Assembly (NCBI GenBank): GCA_963799365.1 | Contig: CAWCWV010000016.1 | Coordinates: forward strand, 124,001-188,000 | Reading direction: 5' to 3' | DNA length: 64,000 nucleotides | Source of the DNA: Marinirhabdus sp963799365 | GTDB lineage: Bacteria; Bacteroidota; Bacteroidia; Flavobacteriales; Flavobacteriaceae | In this document: piece by piece, positions 34,586 to 43,861 of the stretch | Layout of the letters: the number at the start of each line of letters is the position of its first letter | Position numbering within the stretch: position 1 is the first letter of the stretch | Position numbers and translations under genes: made by a program | The notes under the pieces: generated by a model | Databases searched by the model: none | Told to the model about the DNA's origin: nothing | The model's input: the letters and a program-made list of their open reading frames with translations, nothing else

Positions 34586-36277
34586 ATGTCCGACGATAAA
34601 AAAGTGATTTTCTCGATGTCTGGGTTAACCAAGACCTATCAGAGCGCACAAACACCCGTTTTAAAAAATATATACCTCAGCTTTTTCTATGGTGCCAAAA
34701 TCGGGATATTAGGTCTCAATGGTAGTGGAAAATCTACTTTGCTTAAAATTATCGCTGGCGTAGAAAAAAATTACCAAGGCGATGTAGTTTTTGCACCTGG
34801 CTATTCTGTAGGATATTTGGAACAGGAACCACAATTAGATGAAAGTAAGACCGTACTGGAAATAGTGCGTGAAGGTGCTGCCGAAACTGTTGCTATTCTA
34901 GATGAATACAACAAGATCAACGATATGTTTGGCTTGGAAGAAGTGTATAGCGACGCAGATAAAATGGAGAAATTGATGGCGAGGCAAGCCGTACTTCAGG
35001 ATGAAATTGATGCTGCCAATGCTTGGGAACTAGATACCAAGCTAGAAATTGCCATGGATGCATTACGCACGCCAGATGGCGATAAACCAATTAGTGTACT
35101 TTCAGGTGGGGAACGCCGAAGAGTAGCGCTATGTAGACTATTATTACAAGAACCAGATGTGTTATTACTAGATGAACCAACAAACCATTTAGATGCCGAA
35201 AGCGTACATTGGTTAGAGCATCATTTAGCACAATACAAAGGAACCGTGATAGCTGTAACGCACGACCGTTACTTCTTGGATAATGTTGCGGGCTGGATCT
35301 TGGAATTAGACAGGGGAGAAGGCATTCCATGGAAAGGAAACTACTCCTCATGGTTAGACCAGAAAAGTAAGCGAATGGCACAGGAGCAGAAACAAGCTAG
35401 CAAGCGCCAGAAAACTTTGGAACGTGAGCTGGAGTGGGTACGTCAAGGTGCCAAAGGAAAACAGACCAAGCAAAAAGCACGTTTACAGAACTACGATAAA
35501 TTAATGAGCCAGGACCAAAAACAACTGGACGATAAGCTGGAAATATACATCCCTAACGGACCACGTTTGGGAACCAATGTGATTGAAGCGACGGGCGTGA
35601 GTAAAGCTTTTGAAGACAAAATTTTATATGAAGATTTAAACTTTAAATTACCACAAGCAGGAATTGTAGGCATTATAGGACCTAACGGTGCTGGTAAAAC
35701 CACAATCTTCAAAATGATTATGAATGAGATTGAACCGGACAAAGGTAGTTTTGCAGTTGGGGAAACAGCTCAGATAGCCTATGTAGACCAAAGCCACAGT
35801 AATATTGATCCTGAAAAAACAATCTGGCAAAACTTCAGTGATGGGCAAGAGTTGGTGATGATGGGTGGAAAACAAGTAAATTCTCGAGCGTATTTAAGTA
35901 GATTCAACTTTAGCGGAAGCGAACAAAACAAAGCAGTATCTAAACTCTCGGGTGGGGAACGCAACCGTTTGCACCTTGCAATGACCTTAAAAGAAGAAGG
36001 AAACGTATTGTTACTGGATGAGCCTACCAATGACCTGGATGTAAATACACTTCGTGCATTGGAAGAAGGTTTGGAAAATTTCGCGGGCTGTGCTGTGGTG
36101 ATTAGTCACGACCGTTGGTTTTTAGACCGGGTTTGTACTCATATATTAGCTTTTGAAGGAGATAGCCAAGTATATTTCTTTGAAGGAGGATTTAGTGAAT
36201 ACGAAGAAAATAAAAAGAAACGTCTTGGTGGAGATTTAATCCCTAAACGAATTAAATATAAAAAGTTGATTAGATAA
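34586..36277 (+). CDS. ettA: Energy-dependent translational throttle protein EttA (ABC-F)
   Basis: 563 residues, two ABC cassettes and no membrane domain. Walker A1 is GLNGSGKST (residues 43-51); the signature LSGGERRRVAL and Walker B LLLDEPTNHLD follow. An arm and linker (KQASKRQKTLERELEWVRQG) separates cassette 2, with GPNGAGKTT, KLSGGERNRLHLA and LLLDEPTNDLD. EttA binds the ribosomal E site and gates the first peptide bond according to the ATP/ADP ratio. The terminator at 36301 follows. Confidence 0.95.
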   Translation: MSDDKKVIFSMSGLTKTYQSAQTPVLKNIYLSFFYGAKIGILGLNGSGKSTLLKIIAGVEKNYQGDVVFAPGYSVGYLEQEPQLDESKTVLEIVREGAAETVAILDEYNKINDMFGLEEVYSDADKMEKLMARQAVLQDEIDAANAWELDTKLEIAMDALRTPDGDKPISVLSGGERRRVALCRLLLQEPDVLLLDEPTNHLDAESVHWLEHHLAQYKGTVIAVTHDRYFLDNVAGWILELDRGEGIPWKGNYSSWLDQKSKRMAQEQKQASKRQKTLERELEWVRQGAKGKQTKQKARLQNYDKLMSQDQKQLDDKLEIYIPNGPRLGTNVIEATGVSKAFEDKILYEDLNFKLPQAGIVGIIGPNGAGKTTIFKMIMNEIEPDKGSFAVGETAQIAYVDQSHSNIDPEKTIWQNFSDGQELVMMGGKQVNSRAYLSRFNFSGSEQNKAVSKLSGGERNRLHLAMTLKEEGNVLLLDEPTNDLDVNTLRALEEGLENFAGCAVVISHDRWFLDRVCTHILAFEGDSQVYFFEGGFSEYEENKKKRLGGDLIPKRIKYKKLIR

Positions 36278-36300
36278 CTTTTCAACCCAATTAAAAGCCT

Positions 36301-36338
36301 AAGCCCTTCTTTTAAATTTTAAATGAAGGGCTTTTTAG
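36301..36338 (+). terminator. Intrinsic terminator after ettA
   Basis: AAGCCCTTC (36301-36309) pairs perfectly with GAAGGGCTT (36325-36333) across a 15-nt A/T loop and is followed by T residues. Confidence 0.88.
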
Positions 36339-36398
36339 CACCTTCAATTTGAGCGAACCATTCAAACTTCTTATCTTTAAACTTCAAATTTTTCTCTT

Positions 36399-38429
36399 AT
36401 GAATGTATTAAAGATTTTTCTTTTTGTTGGAATATTAAGTGTGTTTCAAATAAACGCTCAAGTCCAAAAACCATTTGAATATTTGGATGTCTTTCAGCTG
36501 GAGTATGCTGGCGATCCACAAATTTCTCCCAACGGAGATTATGTGGTGTACCGTCGAACAGGCTTTGATATTATGAAAGACCGCTCCAAAGGGGATTTAT
36601 GGATGCTCAGTACAGATGATAGAAAGATACATCACAAACTTACGTCTAGGGAAGTGAATGAAAGTTCGGCGCGCTGGTCGCCCAGTGGAGATAGAATAGC
36701 TTTTGTAAGTGCTGCTGAAAATGGCTCTGAAATTTATTTGTATTGGACTGCTTCTAATGCCATTGCAAAACTTACACAGCTAGAAAATAGCCCATCGAAC
36801 ATCAGCTGGTCGCCAGATGGTAAACACATAGCTTTTACGATGAAAGTGAATGCGAAGGCGCCTGTGATAGCAAAAATGCCCGAAAAACCTAAGGATGCGA
36901 AATGGGCAGAAGCCCCTAGAATTACAGACAGATTGAAACACGAATCCGACGGACAAGGATATATAAACCCTGGCTTTACCCATATATTTCTTATTTCGGC
37001 AGAAGGAGGAGCGCCACGGCAACTTAGCGCTGGCGATTTTAATCACGACGGTAACCTTTCATGGGGATCCAACGGTGGCAAGATTTACTTTTCAGCCAAT
37101 AGGAATGAGAACTGGGAGCACGATTTCAGAAATAGTGAAGTCTATTCAGTAAACACACAAACGGGTGTTATTAATGCGCTTACCGATGCGAATGGACCCG
37201 ATAATACTCCTCTGGTTTCTCCAGATGGAAAGCACATAGCCTATCTTGGTTTTGTGGATAAAGTACAAACCTACCAGACACAAAACCTGCATCTCATGAA
37301 AATTGATGGAGCTGAAAAGAGGGTCCTTACTTCCAAGATAGACCGAAGCATTAGCGATGCCATTTGGGCAAACGATAGTAAAGGTTTATATGTGCAATAT
37401 AATGACTTAGGTTCGACGAAGCTTGGCTACTTGGACCTTAACGGAAAATTGACTGAATTAGTGACAAATGTAGGTGGAACAACTTTAGGAAGACCCTATG
37501 CGAGCGGAAGTTTTTCAGTTGCTAACTCCGGAAGTATTGCTTACACCATTTCAAAAACAGATCGTCCAGCCGATGTTGCAATTCTTTCAAAAAAAGAAAA
37601 GACACCACAAGTGCTTACAGCTTTGAATGAAGATCTACTTCAGTACCGAAACTTGGGCGAAGTAGAAGAAATCTGGTACACCTCTACAGTAGACGGACGT
37701 AACGTACAAGGTTGGCTGGTGTATCCGCCAAACCATAATAAATCCCAACCTGCTCCTCTTCTTGTTGAAAATCATGGTGGCCCTATTTTAAATTATGGCC
37801 CTCATTTTTCTGCTGAAATGCAATTATATGCAGCTGCTGGCTACGTGGTGTTTTACCCTAATCCACGTGGGAGCACAAGCTATGGTGAAGAGTTTGGAAA
37901 CTTGTTATATAATAATTATCCTGGAGACGATTATAACGATGTTATGGATGGTGTCCATGAATTAGTGAATCAAGGTATAGCAGATAAAGAACATTTATAC
38001 GTTACAGGAGGAAGTGCAGGAGGAATTATGACTGCTTGGATCATTGGTAAAAATAATGAGTTTAAAGCTGCTGTGGTTGCCAAACCTGTGATGAACTGGA
38101 TTAGTAAAACCTTAGTAGCCGATAATTATTACGGCTATGCCGATTCTCGCTACCCTGGACAACCGTGGGAAAACTTTGAAAATTATTGGAAATTTTCGCC
38201 TTTGTCTTTAGTGGGAAATGTAGAAACCCCAACCATGGTGATGGTAGGAATGGACGATTTGCGAACGCCGCCAAGCGAAGCAAAGCAATTATACCACGCT
38301 CTGAAATTAAGAAAAATAGAAACTGTGTTGGTAGAAATACCAGAAGCATCGCACGGTATAGCGGCTCGTCCTAGTAACCTTATCACTAAAGTAGCACACA
38401 CCTTGGCGTGGTTTGAAAAGTTCAAGTAA
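36399..38429 (+). CDS. Secreted S9 family peptidase (dipeptidyl/acylaminoacyl peptidase type)
   Basis: 676 residues. The signal peptide ends INA with Gln at +1. The N-terminal propeller (SPNGDYVVYRR, SWSPDGKHIAF, LVSPDGKHIAY) precedes an alpha/beta-hydrolase domain with the nucleophile Ser in VTGGSAGGIM, the Asp in GMDDLRTPP and the His in ASHGIAARPS, in the canonical order. S9 enzymes cut short peptides or release N-terminal residues; here the location is periplasmic. A -7-like TATCTTTA lies at 36372-36379. The start follows the ettA terminator by about 60 nt. Confidence 0.92.
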   Translation: MNVLKIFLFVGILSVFQINAQVQKPFEYLDVFQLEYAGDPQISPNGDYVVYRRTGFDIMKDRSKGDLWMLSTDDRKIHHKLTSREVNESSARWSPSGDRIAFVSAAENGSEIYLYWTASNAIAKLTQLENSPSNISWSPDGKHIAFTMKVNAKAPVIAKMPEKPKDAKWAEAPRITDRLKHESDGQGYINPGFTHIFLISAEGGAPRQLSAGDFNHDGNLSWGSNGGKIYFSANRNENWEHDFRNSEVYSVNTQTGVINALTDANGPDNTPLVSPDGKHIAYLGFVDKVQTYQTQNLHLMKIDGAEKRVLTSKIDRSISDAIWANDSKGLYVQYNDLGSTKLGYLDLNGKLTELVTNVGGTTLGRPYASGSFSVANSGSIAYTISKTDRPADVAILSKKEKTPQVLTALNEDLLQYRNLGEVEEIWYTSTVDGRNVQGWLVYPPNHNKSQPAPLLVENHGGPILNYGPHFSAEMQLYAAAGYVVFYPNPRGSTSYGEEFGNLLYNNYPGDDYNDVMDGVHELVNQGIADKEHLYVTGGSAGGIMTAWIIGKNNEFKAAVVAKPVMNWISKTLVADNYYGYADSRYPGQPWENFENYWKFSPLSLVGNVETPTMVMVGMDDLRTPPSEAKQLYHALKLRKIETVLVEIPEASHGIAARPSNLITKVAHTLAWFEKFK

Positions 38430-38883
38430 AGAGCTTTTCTTACTTTTTATTTTGCTATTGAAGCTGTGAACGTAATGTTAGTTTTTTCGCGCTGTATTAC
38501 TCGCATTTTACTGCCAAATAAATTACGAGTCCAAAAGGAGATTATAAATAGAATAGTAAGCTCTGTTGTAATATGGCCGCCATCACTGGTCTGTCCATAA
38601 AAACTCTTATTGGTATTTTCGAGGGCTCATTTTACAAAATTTTCTAGGGAAGCATCGGTTAGATTTTTTGAGAAAGAAGTTGTTGTTGTCCCTATAGAAA
38701 TTGTGATTAAAATTGCAAAATGCAATCGAATGGCGAGGTATATAAATGAGGGTTCTAACAGTTGGTTACTCAATAATAATTTAAAAAAATACGCTATATA
38801 TCCTGAAAGTCTAGCTTTTAGCCCAAAACAAGTTAAAATCCTTGACTCTTAGAACAGGAGTGTTAATCATGTTATCTATATCT
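38430..38883. other. Gene-free stretch, possible coding relic
   Basis: 454 nt without a convincing gene. A frame at 38610-38852 (+), which would need a TTG start, gives an 80-residue product of uneven composition, and an adjacent frame encodes ITGLSIKTLIGIFEG before a stop. This could be a decayed gene, but no family is recognisable. No terminator-like hairpin or repeat is evident. Confidence 0.35.
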
Positions 38884-39696
38884 TTATAGTTTTGGATACC
38901 AATCTAGTTGCACCACTTCAATTTCTTTGCCTACGCTGGATTTTGTGATTAGCATATTAAAACGTCCAACATCACTCAAGCCTTCAGTGCCTCTATAATG
39001 GTATGGGTATACTTTTTTTGGCTTAAAATCTACCACAGCGCTTGCAGCACTTTCAACCGTCATAGTGTAGGGTAAATTCATACACACGAAGGCAATATCT
39101 ATATTTTTTAAGGCACGCATTTCACGGATATCTTCGGTGTCGCCAGAGATGTAAACACGTTGGGTTCCGTCGTCAATAACATAGCCATTTCCTCTTCCTT
39201 TGGTATGATATTTTAGGGCTTCTTCCCGTAGATTGTACATTGGAACAGCCTCAATTGAAAGGGTGTCTATACCTTGAATTTTGGTAATATTGCCATTGTC
39301 TAAAACAGTTACTTGGGGTTGAAGCTCTTCATCAATTTTTTCGGCTACTGCTTTGGGAGCTATAATGGCTGTACCGTCCAAGCTTACAGCACGAAGGGTT
39401 TCCATATCAAAATGATCTCCGTGAATATCAGTTATTAGAATAATATTTGGTTTGGATTGTCCGGCAAATGCTTCGGAACCTCCAACAGGATCTACATAAA
39501 TTGTGGTTCCGTTCCAACCTAAAACCATTGTGGCGTGTGAAATTGGATTAATTTCGAGATTTTTTAACGTATTCTCAGTTTCCGATTTTTCACTGGTTAG
39601 GGTGTTCTCTTCTTCTACTTCAGAAATTTCTTTTGTGTTTTCTTTACAAGAAGCAAATACCACAAAAAGTAGCGCAACTAAATAGGTGATTTTCAT
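38884..39696 (-). CDS. MBL-fold metal-dependent hydrolase, lipoprotein (UlaG-like)
   Basis: 270 residues from the ATG at 39696; the ATG at 39711 abuts a TATCTTTA -7 box (39718-39711) and would lie upstream of the predicted transcription start. Lipobox FASC, then an acidic linker of about 35 residues (SEVEEENTLTSEKSETEN). The metallo-beta-lactamase core includes SHATMVLGW, YVDPVGG, LITDIHGDHFD, VYISGDTED and YPYHYRG. The first metal motif is DxHxDH instead of HxHxDH. Substrate unknown. Confidence 0.85.
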   Translation of the reverse strand: MKITYLVALLFVVFASCKENTKEISEVEEENTLTSEKSETENTLKNLEINPISHATMVLGWNGTTIYVDPVGGSEAFAGQSKPNIILITDIHGDHFDMETLRAVSLDGTAIIAPKAVAEKIDEELQPQVTVLDNGNITKIQGIDTLSIEAVPMYNLREEALKYHTKGRGNGYVIDDGTQRVYISGDTEDIREMRALKNIDIAFVCMNLPYTMTVESAASAVVDFKPKKVYPYHYRGTEGLSDVGRFNMLITKSSVGKEIEVVQLDWYPKL

Positions 39697-39734
39697 AATT
39701 TTAATTTTCATAAAGATACAGACTGGAATGGGAA

Positions 39735-40193
39735 CTATGAAAATTTATAGTTCATCTTAATATTACTGCGCTTATAATGGTTGGGTTGCTCTAAGTGAAC
39801 TTCTAAAAAACCATATTTTTTATAGATATGAATGGCATTTTCTAGCAAAGTATTGGAATACAGAAATAATTGCTGGAAGCTATTTGCTTTAGCAAAATCG
39901 ATACAGTATTGCATTAGTTTTTGTCCCACTTGTTTGCCCCTGGCTTCGGGTAGTACTGCCATTTTAGTAAGTTCAAAAGCAAGATTGCCTCTTTTTAATA
40001 AGGCCACGGTTCCTAAAACAGTTTCATTTTCAATTATGAAAAAAATATGTCCGCCAGGTCCTATAATATGTTCTCTTGGATTACTTAAAACCTCCCGATC
40101 GTAATCTTCCACATAAAAATAGGTTTCCAACCACTCTATGTTAAGATCATAAAAAGCTTTTGCATAGTTGGCATCAAATGGAACTATCCTCAT
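39735..40193 (-). CDS. GNAT family N-acetyltransferase
   Basis: 152 residues. The acetyl-CoA site is AVLPEARGKQVGQKLM around residue 88 (Q/RxxGxG/A form: RGKQVG), preceded by FELTKMAV and followed by FLYSNTLLENAIHIYKKYGF. It resembles small-molecule or amino-acid acetyltransferases; the substrate cannot be predicted. It starts 11 nt after the stop of the MBL-rhodanese gene and is probably co-transcribed with it. Confidence 0.85.
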   Translation of the reverse strand: MRIVPFDANYAKAFYDLNIEWLETYFYVEDYDREVLSNPREHIIGPGGHIFFIIENETVLGTVALLKRGNLAFELTKMAVLPEARGKQVGQKLMQYCIDFAKANSFQQLFLYSNTLLENAIHIYKKYGFLEVHLEQPNHYKRSNIKMNYKFS

Positions 40194-40204
40194 AGAAATA
40201 TAGA

Positions 40205-41590
40205 TTAAGCAGTTATTTCAATACCAGCTTCCTTAATTTCCTTAAAACCGCCAGCAACATCTATCACATTGTGAATGCCTCTGGATTTTAAGATGGAGGC
40301 TGCAATAACAGAGCGATATCCACCTGCGCAATGCACGTAAAAAGGTTTGTCACTAGGAAACTTGTTTAAGTGCAGATTGATAAACTCTAAGGAGGTATGT
40401 GTAGCTTTTGGAATATGGGCGCTATCAAACTCACTATCTTTTCTTACATCAAATACAGGAACATTATTATTTAGTTCTTCCTTTAAACTTTCAGCAGAGA
40501 CAGATTGCATGCTATCGGTTTCTTTGCCAGCTTTTTTCCAGGCGGTAATACCGCCATCTAAATAACCTAGGGTCTTATCGAACCCAACTCGTGACAATCT
40601 GGTTACGGTTTCTTCTTCGCGACCTTCCGGGGTAATCAATAGAATAGGCTGCTCCACATCAGCAATCAGGGCGCCTACCCAAGGGGCAAATCCGCCGTCA
40701 ATCCCTATAAATATGGATCGAGGAATATGTGCCTCCATAAAATCTTTTTGATGTCTCACATCTAGCACAACTGCACCTGTAGTATTGGCCAAGGCTTCAA
40801 ATTCATTCGGACCTAGTTTCTTAGTACCGCGTTCTAGTATTTCGGTAATATTATCGTAGCCTTCCTTGTTCATTTTTACATTTAGTGGAAAATAAGAAGG
40901 GGGTGGTAATAATCCTTCAGTTACTTCGGTAATAAATTCTTCTTTGGTCATATCTTGACGCAGGGCGTAATTTATAAGTTTTTGGTTGCCTAGCGTATCT
41001 ACTGTTTCTTTCATCATATTTTTCCCACAAGCCGAACCTGCTCCGTGTGCGGGGTATACAATAACATCGTCTGCCAGTGGCATAATCTTGGTGCGTAAGC
41101 TTTCAAACAAAATACCTGCTAAATCCTCTTGCGTCATATCAGCCCCTTTTTGGGCAAGATCTGGCCTTCCTACATCTCCTAAGAATAGTGTGTCGCCGCT
41201 AAAAATGCAATAGTCTTTTCCGTTGGCATCTCTCAATAAATAGGTGGTACTTTCCATGGTGTGTCCAGGCGTGTGCAATACTTTTAAGGTAAGGGCACCC
41301 ACTTTAAATTCCTGACCGTCTGTGGCAATAATGGCTTCAAAACTTGGGTTGGCATTTGGGCCATAAACAATAGGCGCTCCAGTAGCCTCGCTTAAGGATA
41401 AATGACCGCTTACAAAATCGGCATGAAAATGTGTTTCAAAAATATACTTTATAGTAGCCTTGTCGCGACCAGCACGATCTAAATAGGGTTTTGTTTCTCG
41501 GAGCGGGTCTATAATTGCCACTTCGCCATTGCTTTCAATATAGTAGGCTCCCTGGCTTAAACAGCCTGTATATAGTTGCTCAACATTCAT
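40205..41590 (-). CDS. MBL-fold persulfide dioxygenase-like protein with two rhodanese domains
   Basis: 461 residues. The N-terminal ETHE1-like metallo-beta-lactamase domain has FETHFHADFVSGH (metal ligands), HTPGHTMEST, FSGDTLFLGDVGRPDL and VYPAHGAGSACG. Two rhodanese domains follow: the first (about 265-360) has ITPEGREEE in place of the active loop and lacks the Cys, so it is probably inactive; the second (about 375-460) has VHCAGGYRS with the catalytic Cys. Such fusions oxidise persulfides to sulfite in sulfide detoxification. A TATCTTTG -7 box lies at 41614-41607. Confidence 0.9.
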   Translation of the reverse strand: MNVEQLYTGCLSQGAYYIESNGEVAIIDPLRETKPYLDRAGRDKATIKYIFETHFHADFVSGHLSLSEATGAPIVYGPNANPSFEAIIATDGQEFKVGALTLKVLHTPGHTMESTTYLLRDANGKDYCIFSGDTLFLGDVGRPDLAQKGADMTQEDLAGILFESLRTKIMPLADDVIVYPAHGAGSACGKNMMKETVDTLGNQKLINYALRQDMTKEEFITEVTEGLLPPPSYFPLNVKMNKEGYDNITEILERGTKKLGPNEFEALANTTGAVVLDVRHQKDFMEAHIPRSIFIGIDGGFAPWVGALIADVEQPILLITPEGREEETVTRLSRVGFDKTLGYLDGGITAWKKAGKETDSMQSVSAESLKEELNNNVPVFDVRKDSEFDSAHIPKATHTSLEFINLHLNKFPSDKPFYVHCAGGYRSVIAASILKSRGIHNVIDVAGGFKEIKEAGIEITA

Positions 41591-41647
41591 TTTGTACTAG
41601 TTTATGCAAAGATATGAATAGTTGTTGTTTCATAATTAGATTTTTCT

Positions 41648-41691
<44 letters not shown>

Positions 41692-41725
41692 TTTTTTATT
41701 TAGTTCATTTTTTTATATTTCCAAC

Positions 41726-41816
41726 AACCGCCAACCGCCAACCGCCAACCGCCAACCGCCAACCGCCAACCGCCAACCGCCAACCGCCAACCGCCAACCA
41801 ACAACCAACAACCAAC
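41726..41816 (+). repeat. Heptanucleotide tandem array F2, AACCGCC x10 + AACCAAC x3
   Basis: Ten AACCGCC units followed by three AACCAAC units in perfect phase. The array ends 45 nt upstream of the -7 box TATCTTTG (41862-41869) of the M28 peptidase gene. With F1 it fills most of the 306-nt divergent spacer (41591-41896). Confidence 0.95.
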
Positions 41817-41896
41817 AATCATATACTTCCCAAAAAAACTCCCGAACTTCGTAACACTTTGTATCTTTGCCTTTCTTTTAATTTAAATAGAAATAC

Positions 41897-42904
41897 ATGA
41901 AATTACTTTTTTTAGCAGCCTTAGCAACTTTAACAGTAGGTTGTAATTCCGCTCAAACAAATATGGGCAAAACTATGTCCCGTGAAGATTATGCAAATAC
42001 CATTACTTCAGCAGAACTAAAAACACATTTATACGAGTTTGCGAGTGATGAAATGCAGGGGAGAATGACAGGGGAAAAAGGACAAAAACTGGCGGCAGAA
42101 TACCTTAGGAATTTTTACCAGGATCAAGGTATTTCGGCACCCATAGAGAAAAACAACTACTATCAAAATATTCCTGCTGAATATTTTAGCCGAATGAAAG
42201 AACCAAAGAGTTCAGAAAATGTGGTTGCCTTTATCAAGGGAAGCGAAAAACCTGATGAAATCTTAGTGCTTTCAGCACACTACGATCACGTGGGGATTAA
42301 GGATGGTGAAGTTTTTAATGGAGCAGATGATGACGGAAGTGGTACCATTGCTATGTTGGAAATTGCCGAGGCCTTTCAGCAAGCTGTAAAAAATGGAAAT
42401 GGTCCTAAGCGTTCTATCTTGTTTTTGCACGTTACGGGTGAGGAAATAGGGTTGTATGGTTCAAAATATTATACCGAAAATCCTATCTTTCCTTTGGCCA
42501 ATACAGTGGCGAACTTAAATACAGATATGATTGGACGAATAGATCCAGACAAAAAAGATTCGCCTAATTATGTGTATTTAATTGGTAGTGATAAGTTAAG
42601 TCAGGAACTTCACGATGTTTCTGAAGCTGTTGCAAAACAATACAGTGACTTGGAGTTGGATTATAAATATAACGACGAGAACGATCCTAATCGTTTCTAC
42701 TACCGTAGTGACCATTATAACTTTGCAAAAAATAATATCCCTATCATTTTTTATTTTAATGGCGTACATGAGGATTATCACAAAGCAACCGATACACCAG
42801 ACAAGATTGAATATGATTTGTATACAAAGCGTACCCAGCTAATTTTTCAAACAGCATGGGAAGTTGCAAATCGTGATGGACGTATTACCGCCGATAAATT
42901 GTAG
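41897..42904 (+). CDS. M28 family zinc aminopeptidase, lipoprotein
   Basis: 335 residues with lipobox TVGC at Cys16. Residues 30-110 resemble the N-terminal region of Bacteroidota M28 peptidases (FASDEMQGRMTGEKGQKLA). Zinc site residues are visible: His and Asp in SAHYDHVG, Asp in NGADDDGSGT, Glu pair in HVTGEEIGLYGSKYY, Asp in NLNTDMIGRID and His in FNGVHEDYHKATDT. It would release N-terminal residues from peptides at the envelope. Promoter: TATCTTTG at 41862-41869. A strong bidirectional terminator follows. Confidence 0.93.
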   Translation: MKLLFLAALATLTVGCNSAQTNMGKTMSREDYANTITSAELKTHLYEFASDEMQGRMTGEKGQKLAAEYLRNFYQDQGISAPIEKNNYYQNIPAEYFSRMKEPKSSENVVAFIKGSEKPDEILVLSAHYDHVGIKDGEVFNGADDDGSGTIAMLEIAEAFQQAVKNGNGPKRSILFLHVTGEEIGLYGSKYYTENPIFPLANTVANLNTDMIGRIDPDKKDSPNYVYLIGSDKLSQELHDVSEAVAKQYSDLELDYKYNDENDPNRFYYRSDHYNFAKNNIPIIFYFNGVHEDYHKATDTPDKIEYDLYTKRTQLIFQTAWEVANRDGRITADKL

Positions 42905-42949
42905 GGGGTAAATAATTAGTTAACTAGCAACTGGTAGATGATTAAAATA

Positions 42950-42984
42950 AAAAACCGCGCTATTTTTAAATAGCGCGGTTTTTT
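42950..42984. terminator. Strong bidirectional terminator
   Basis: A near-perfect palindrome with core ACCGCGCTA / TAGCGCGGT flanked by A and T runs on either side, between the convergent M28 peptidase and four-helix protein genes. Confidence 0.93.
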
Positions 42985-43006
42985 ATTCAAATCTCTTTAA
43001 AAAAAA

Positions 43007-43495
43007 TTAGCTCCAGCTGGAGTCAGCTAAATCTTCTAAAGTCTTAACCTTATTGAGCGTATTTTGAATGCGACTCTTCTGGTTTGTTAAGGTGCTTTCA
43101 ATTTGCGTAGGAAAACGGTTTTCTTGCAGGCGTTTTTCGTATTCTTCAACACTTGCTTTTTCACCTCTGATGCACTCCTCCAATACAGCTTCGTCTTTAT
43201 CCCCGCTCAAGGAAGATTTTATATCTATCCAAGTACGGTGTAAGCTTGCTGTTGTACTACCACTTTCTTTTGGAGTTTCATTCAGACTTCTTATCTCATC
43301 GGTAAGTTCGTTGGCAAACTGGCTGCGCTGCGCGGCTTGATATTTAAAATACTGCTTCAAATTATTATTTTTTGCATCCTTCATTGCCTTGGTAAATCCC
43401 TTTTCGGCATCGTAATTTTTCTCCAGAAGCTCTTGAAGGTTATTTACTAAATTAGTATGAATAGCTTGATCTGCTTTTTCTTTTGTTGTTTTCAT
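43007..43495 (-). CDS. PA2169-like four-helix-bundle protein (DUF2383 family)
   Basis: 162 residues, all-helical and soluble: NNLQELLEKNYDAEKGFTKAM, FKYQAAQRSQFANELTDEI, SLHRTWIDIKSSL and EEYEKRL tracts. The spacing and the RTW(I/M)DIKS motif fit the PA2169/DUF2383 ferritin-like family, of unknown activity and linked to stress in other bacteria. Its promoter has TATCTTTA at 43553-43546 (minus), followed by a perfect palindrome in the leader. A second family member is at 59345-59779. Confidence 0.8.
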   Translation of the reverse strand: MKTTKEKADQAIHTNLVNNLQELLEKNYDAEKGFTKAMKDAKNNNLKQYFKYQAAQRSQFANELTDEIRSLNETPKESGSTTASLHRTWIDIKSSLSGDKDEAVLEECIRGEKASVEEYEKRLQENRFPTQIESTLTNQKSRIQNTLNKVKTLEDLADSSWS

Positions 43496-43510
43496 AATTT
43501 TCTATTTTAT

Positions 43511-43553
43511 GCTGAACTGTTCAGCTGTTATTTTTTTCTTTCCCATAAAGATA
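43511..43553 (-). promoter_or_regulatory. -7 box plus leader palindrome GCTGAAC-T-GTTCAGC
   Basis: The minus-strand -7 box TATCTTTA (43553-43546) predicts a start near 43540. Between it and the ATG at 43495 lies the 15-nt palindrome GCTGAAC-T-GTTCAGC (43511-43525), either an operator immediately downstream of the start or a leader hairpin. Confidence 0.5.
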
Positions 43554-43599
43554 TACTATACGGATACTGAAAACTCTTAGCATATTCCTAATTGAGAAG

Positions 43600-43665
43600 T
43601 CTTTAACATTGGCTGTTAAAGAATATTAATGAAGTTTTATTTCCGAGGCACTACTCGTATATTTA
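43600..43665 (+). promoter_or_regulatory. Palindrome TCTTTAACA-N5-TGTTAAAGA with -7 box, upstream of tiny-protein cluster 1
   Basis: A perfect 9-bp inverted repeat (43600-43608 / 43614-43622, loop TTGGC). Thirty-seven nt after its TGTTAAA core comes TATATTTA (43658-43665), a -7-like box, and the ATG at 43691 follows 25 nt later. The palindrome centre lies about 60 nt upstream of the predicted start, an activator-like position. The same arrangement precedes the second tiny-protein cluster (56238-56303). Confidence 0.55.
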
Positions 43666-43690
43666 ATGGATAATCTTAAAATTAGAAGCC

Positions 43691-43849
43691 ATGAGTTCAA
43701 ACGACAAAAAAATACCCGGACAGGAAAATCACAAAACAAGCATTAAAGACAGTGCTATAGATAAAAAATCAAACCAAGCAGATGGGCATGAAATTAATGA
43801 AAAAGTAAAAGACAAAAGAGAACAACATCAACCGCGAGATACCGCATAA
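43691..43849 (+). CDS. Tiny charged, predicted disordered protein (52 aa)
   Basis: Starts at the ATG at 43691. The product (MSSNDKKIPGQENHKTSIKD, then a Lys/Asp/Gln-rich rest) has no Cys, Trp, Phe or Tyr, and looks intrinsically disordered like a hydrophilin. A promoter with a palindrome precedes it and four small genes follow within 130 nt of one another, which supports it as real. Same length as the 56022-56180 product. Function unknown. Confidence 0.6.
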   Translation: MSSNDKKIPGQENHKTSIKDSAIDKKSNQADGHEINEKVKDKREQHQPRDTA

Positions 43850-43861
43850 TACATTAAAACT

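Noticed and set aside
38610..38852. 80-residue frame after the S9 peptidase gene
   Set aside because: Needs a TTG start, lacks a promoter and recognised motif, and adjacent frames contain equally plausible fragments. Possibly a relic, not a gene.
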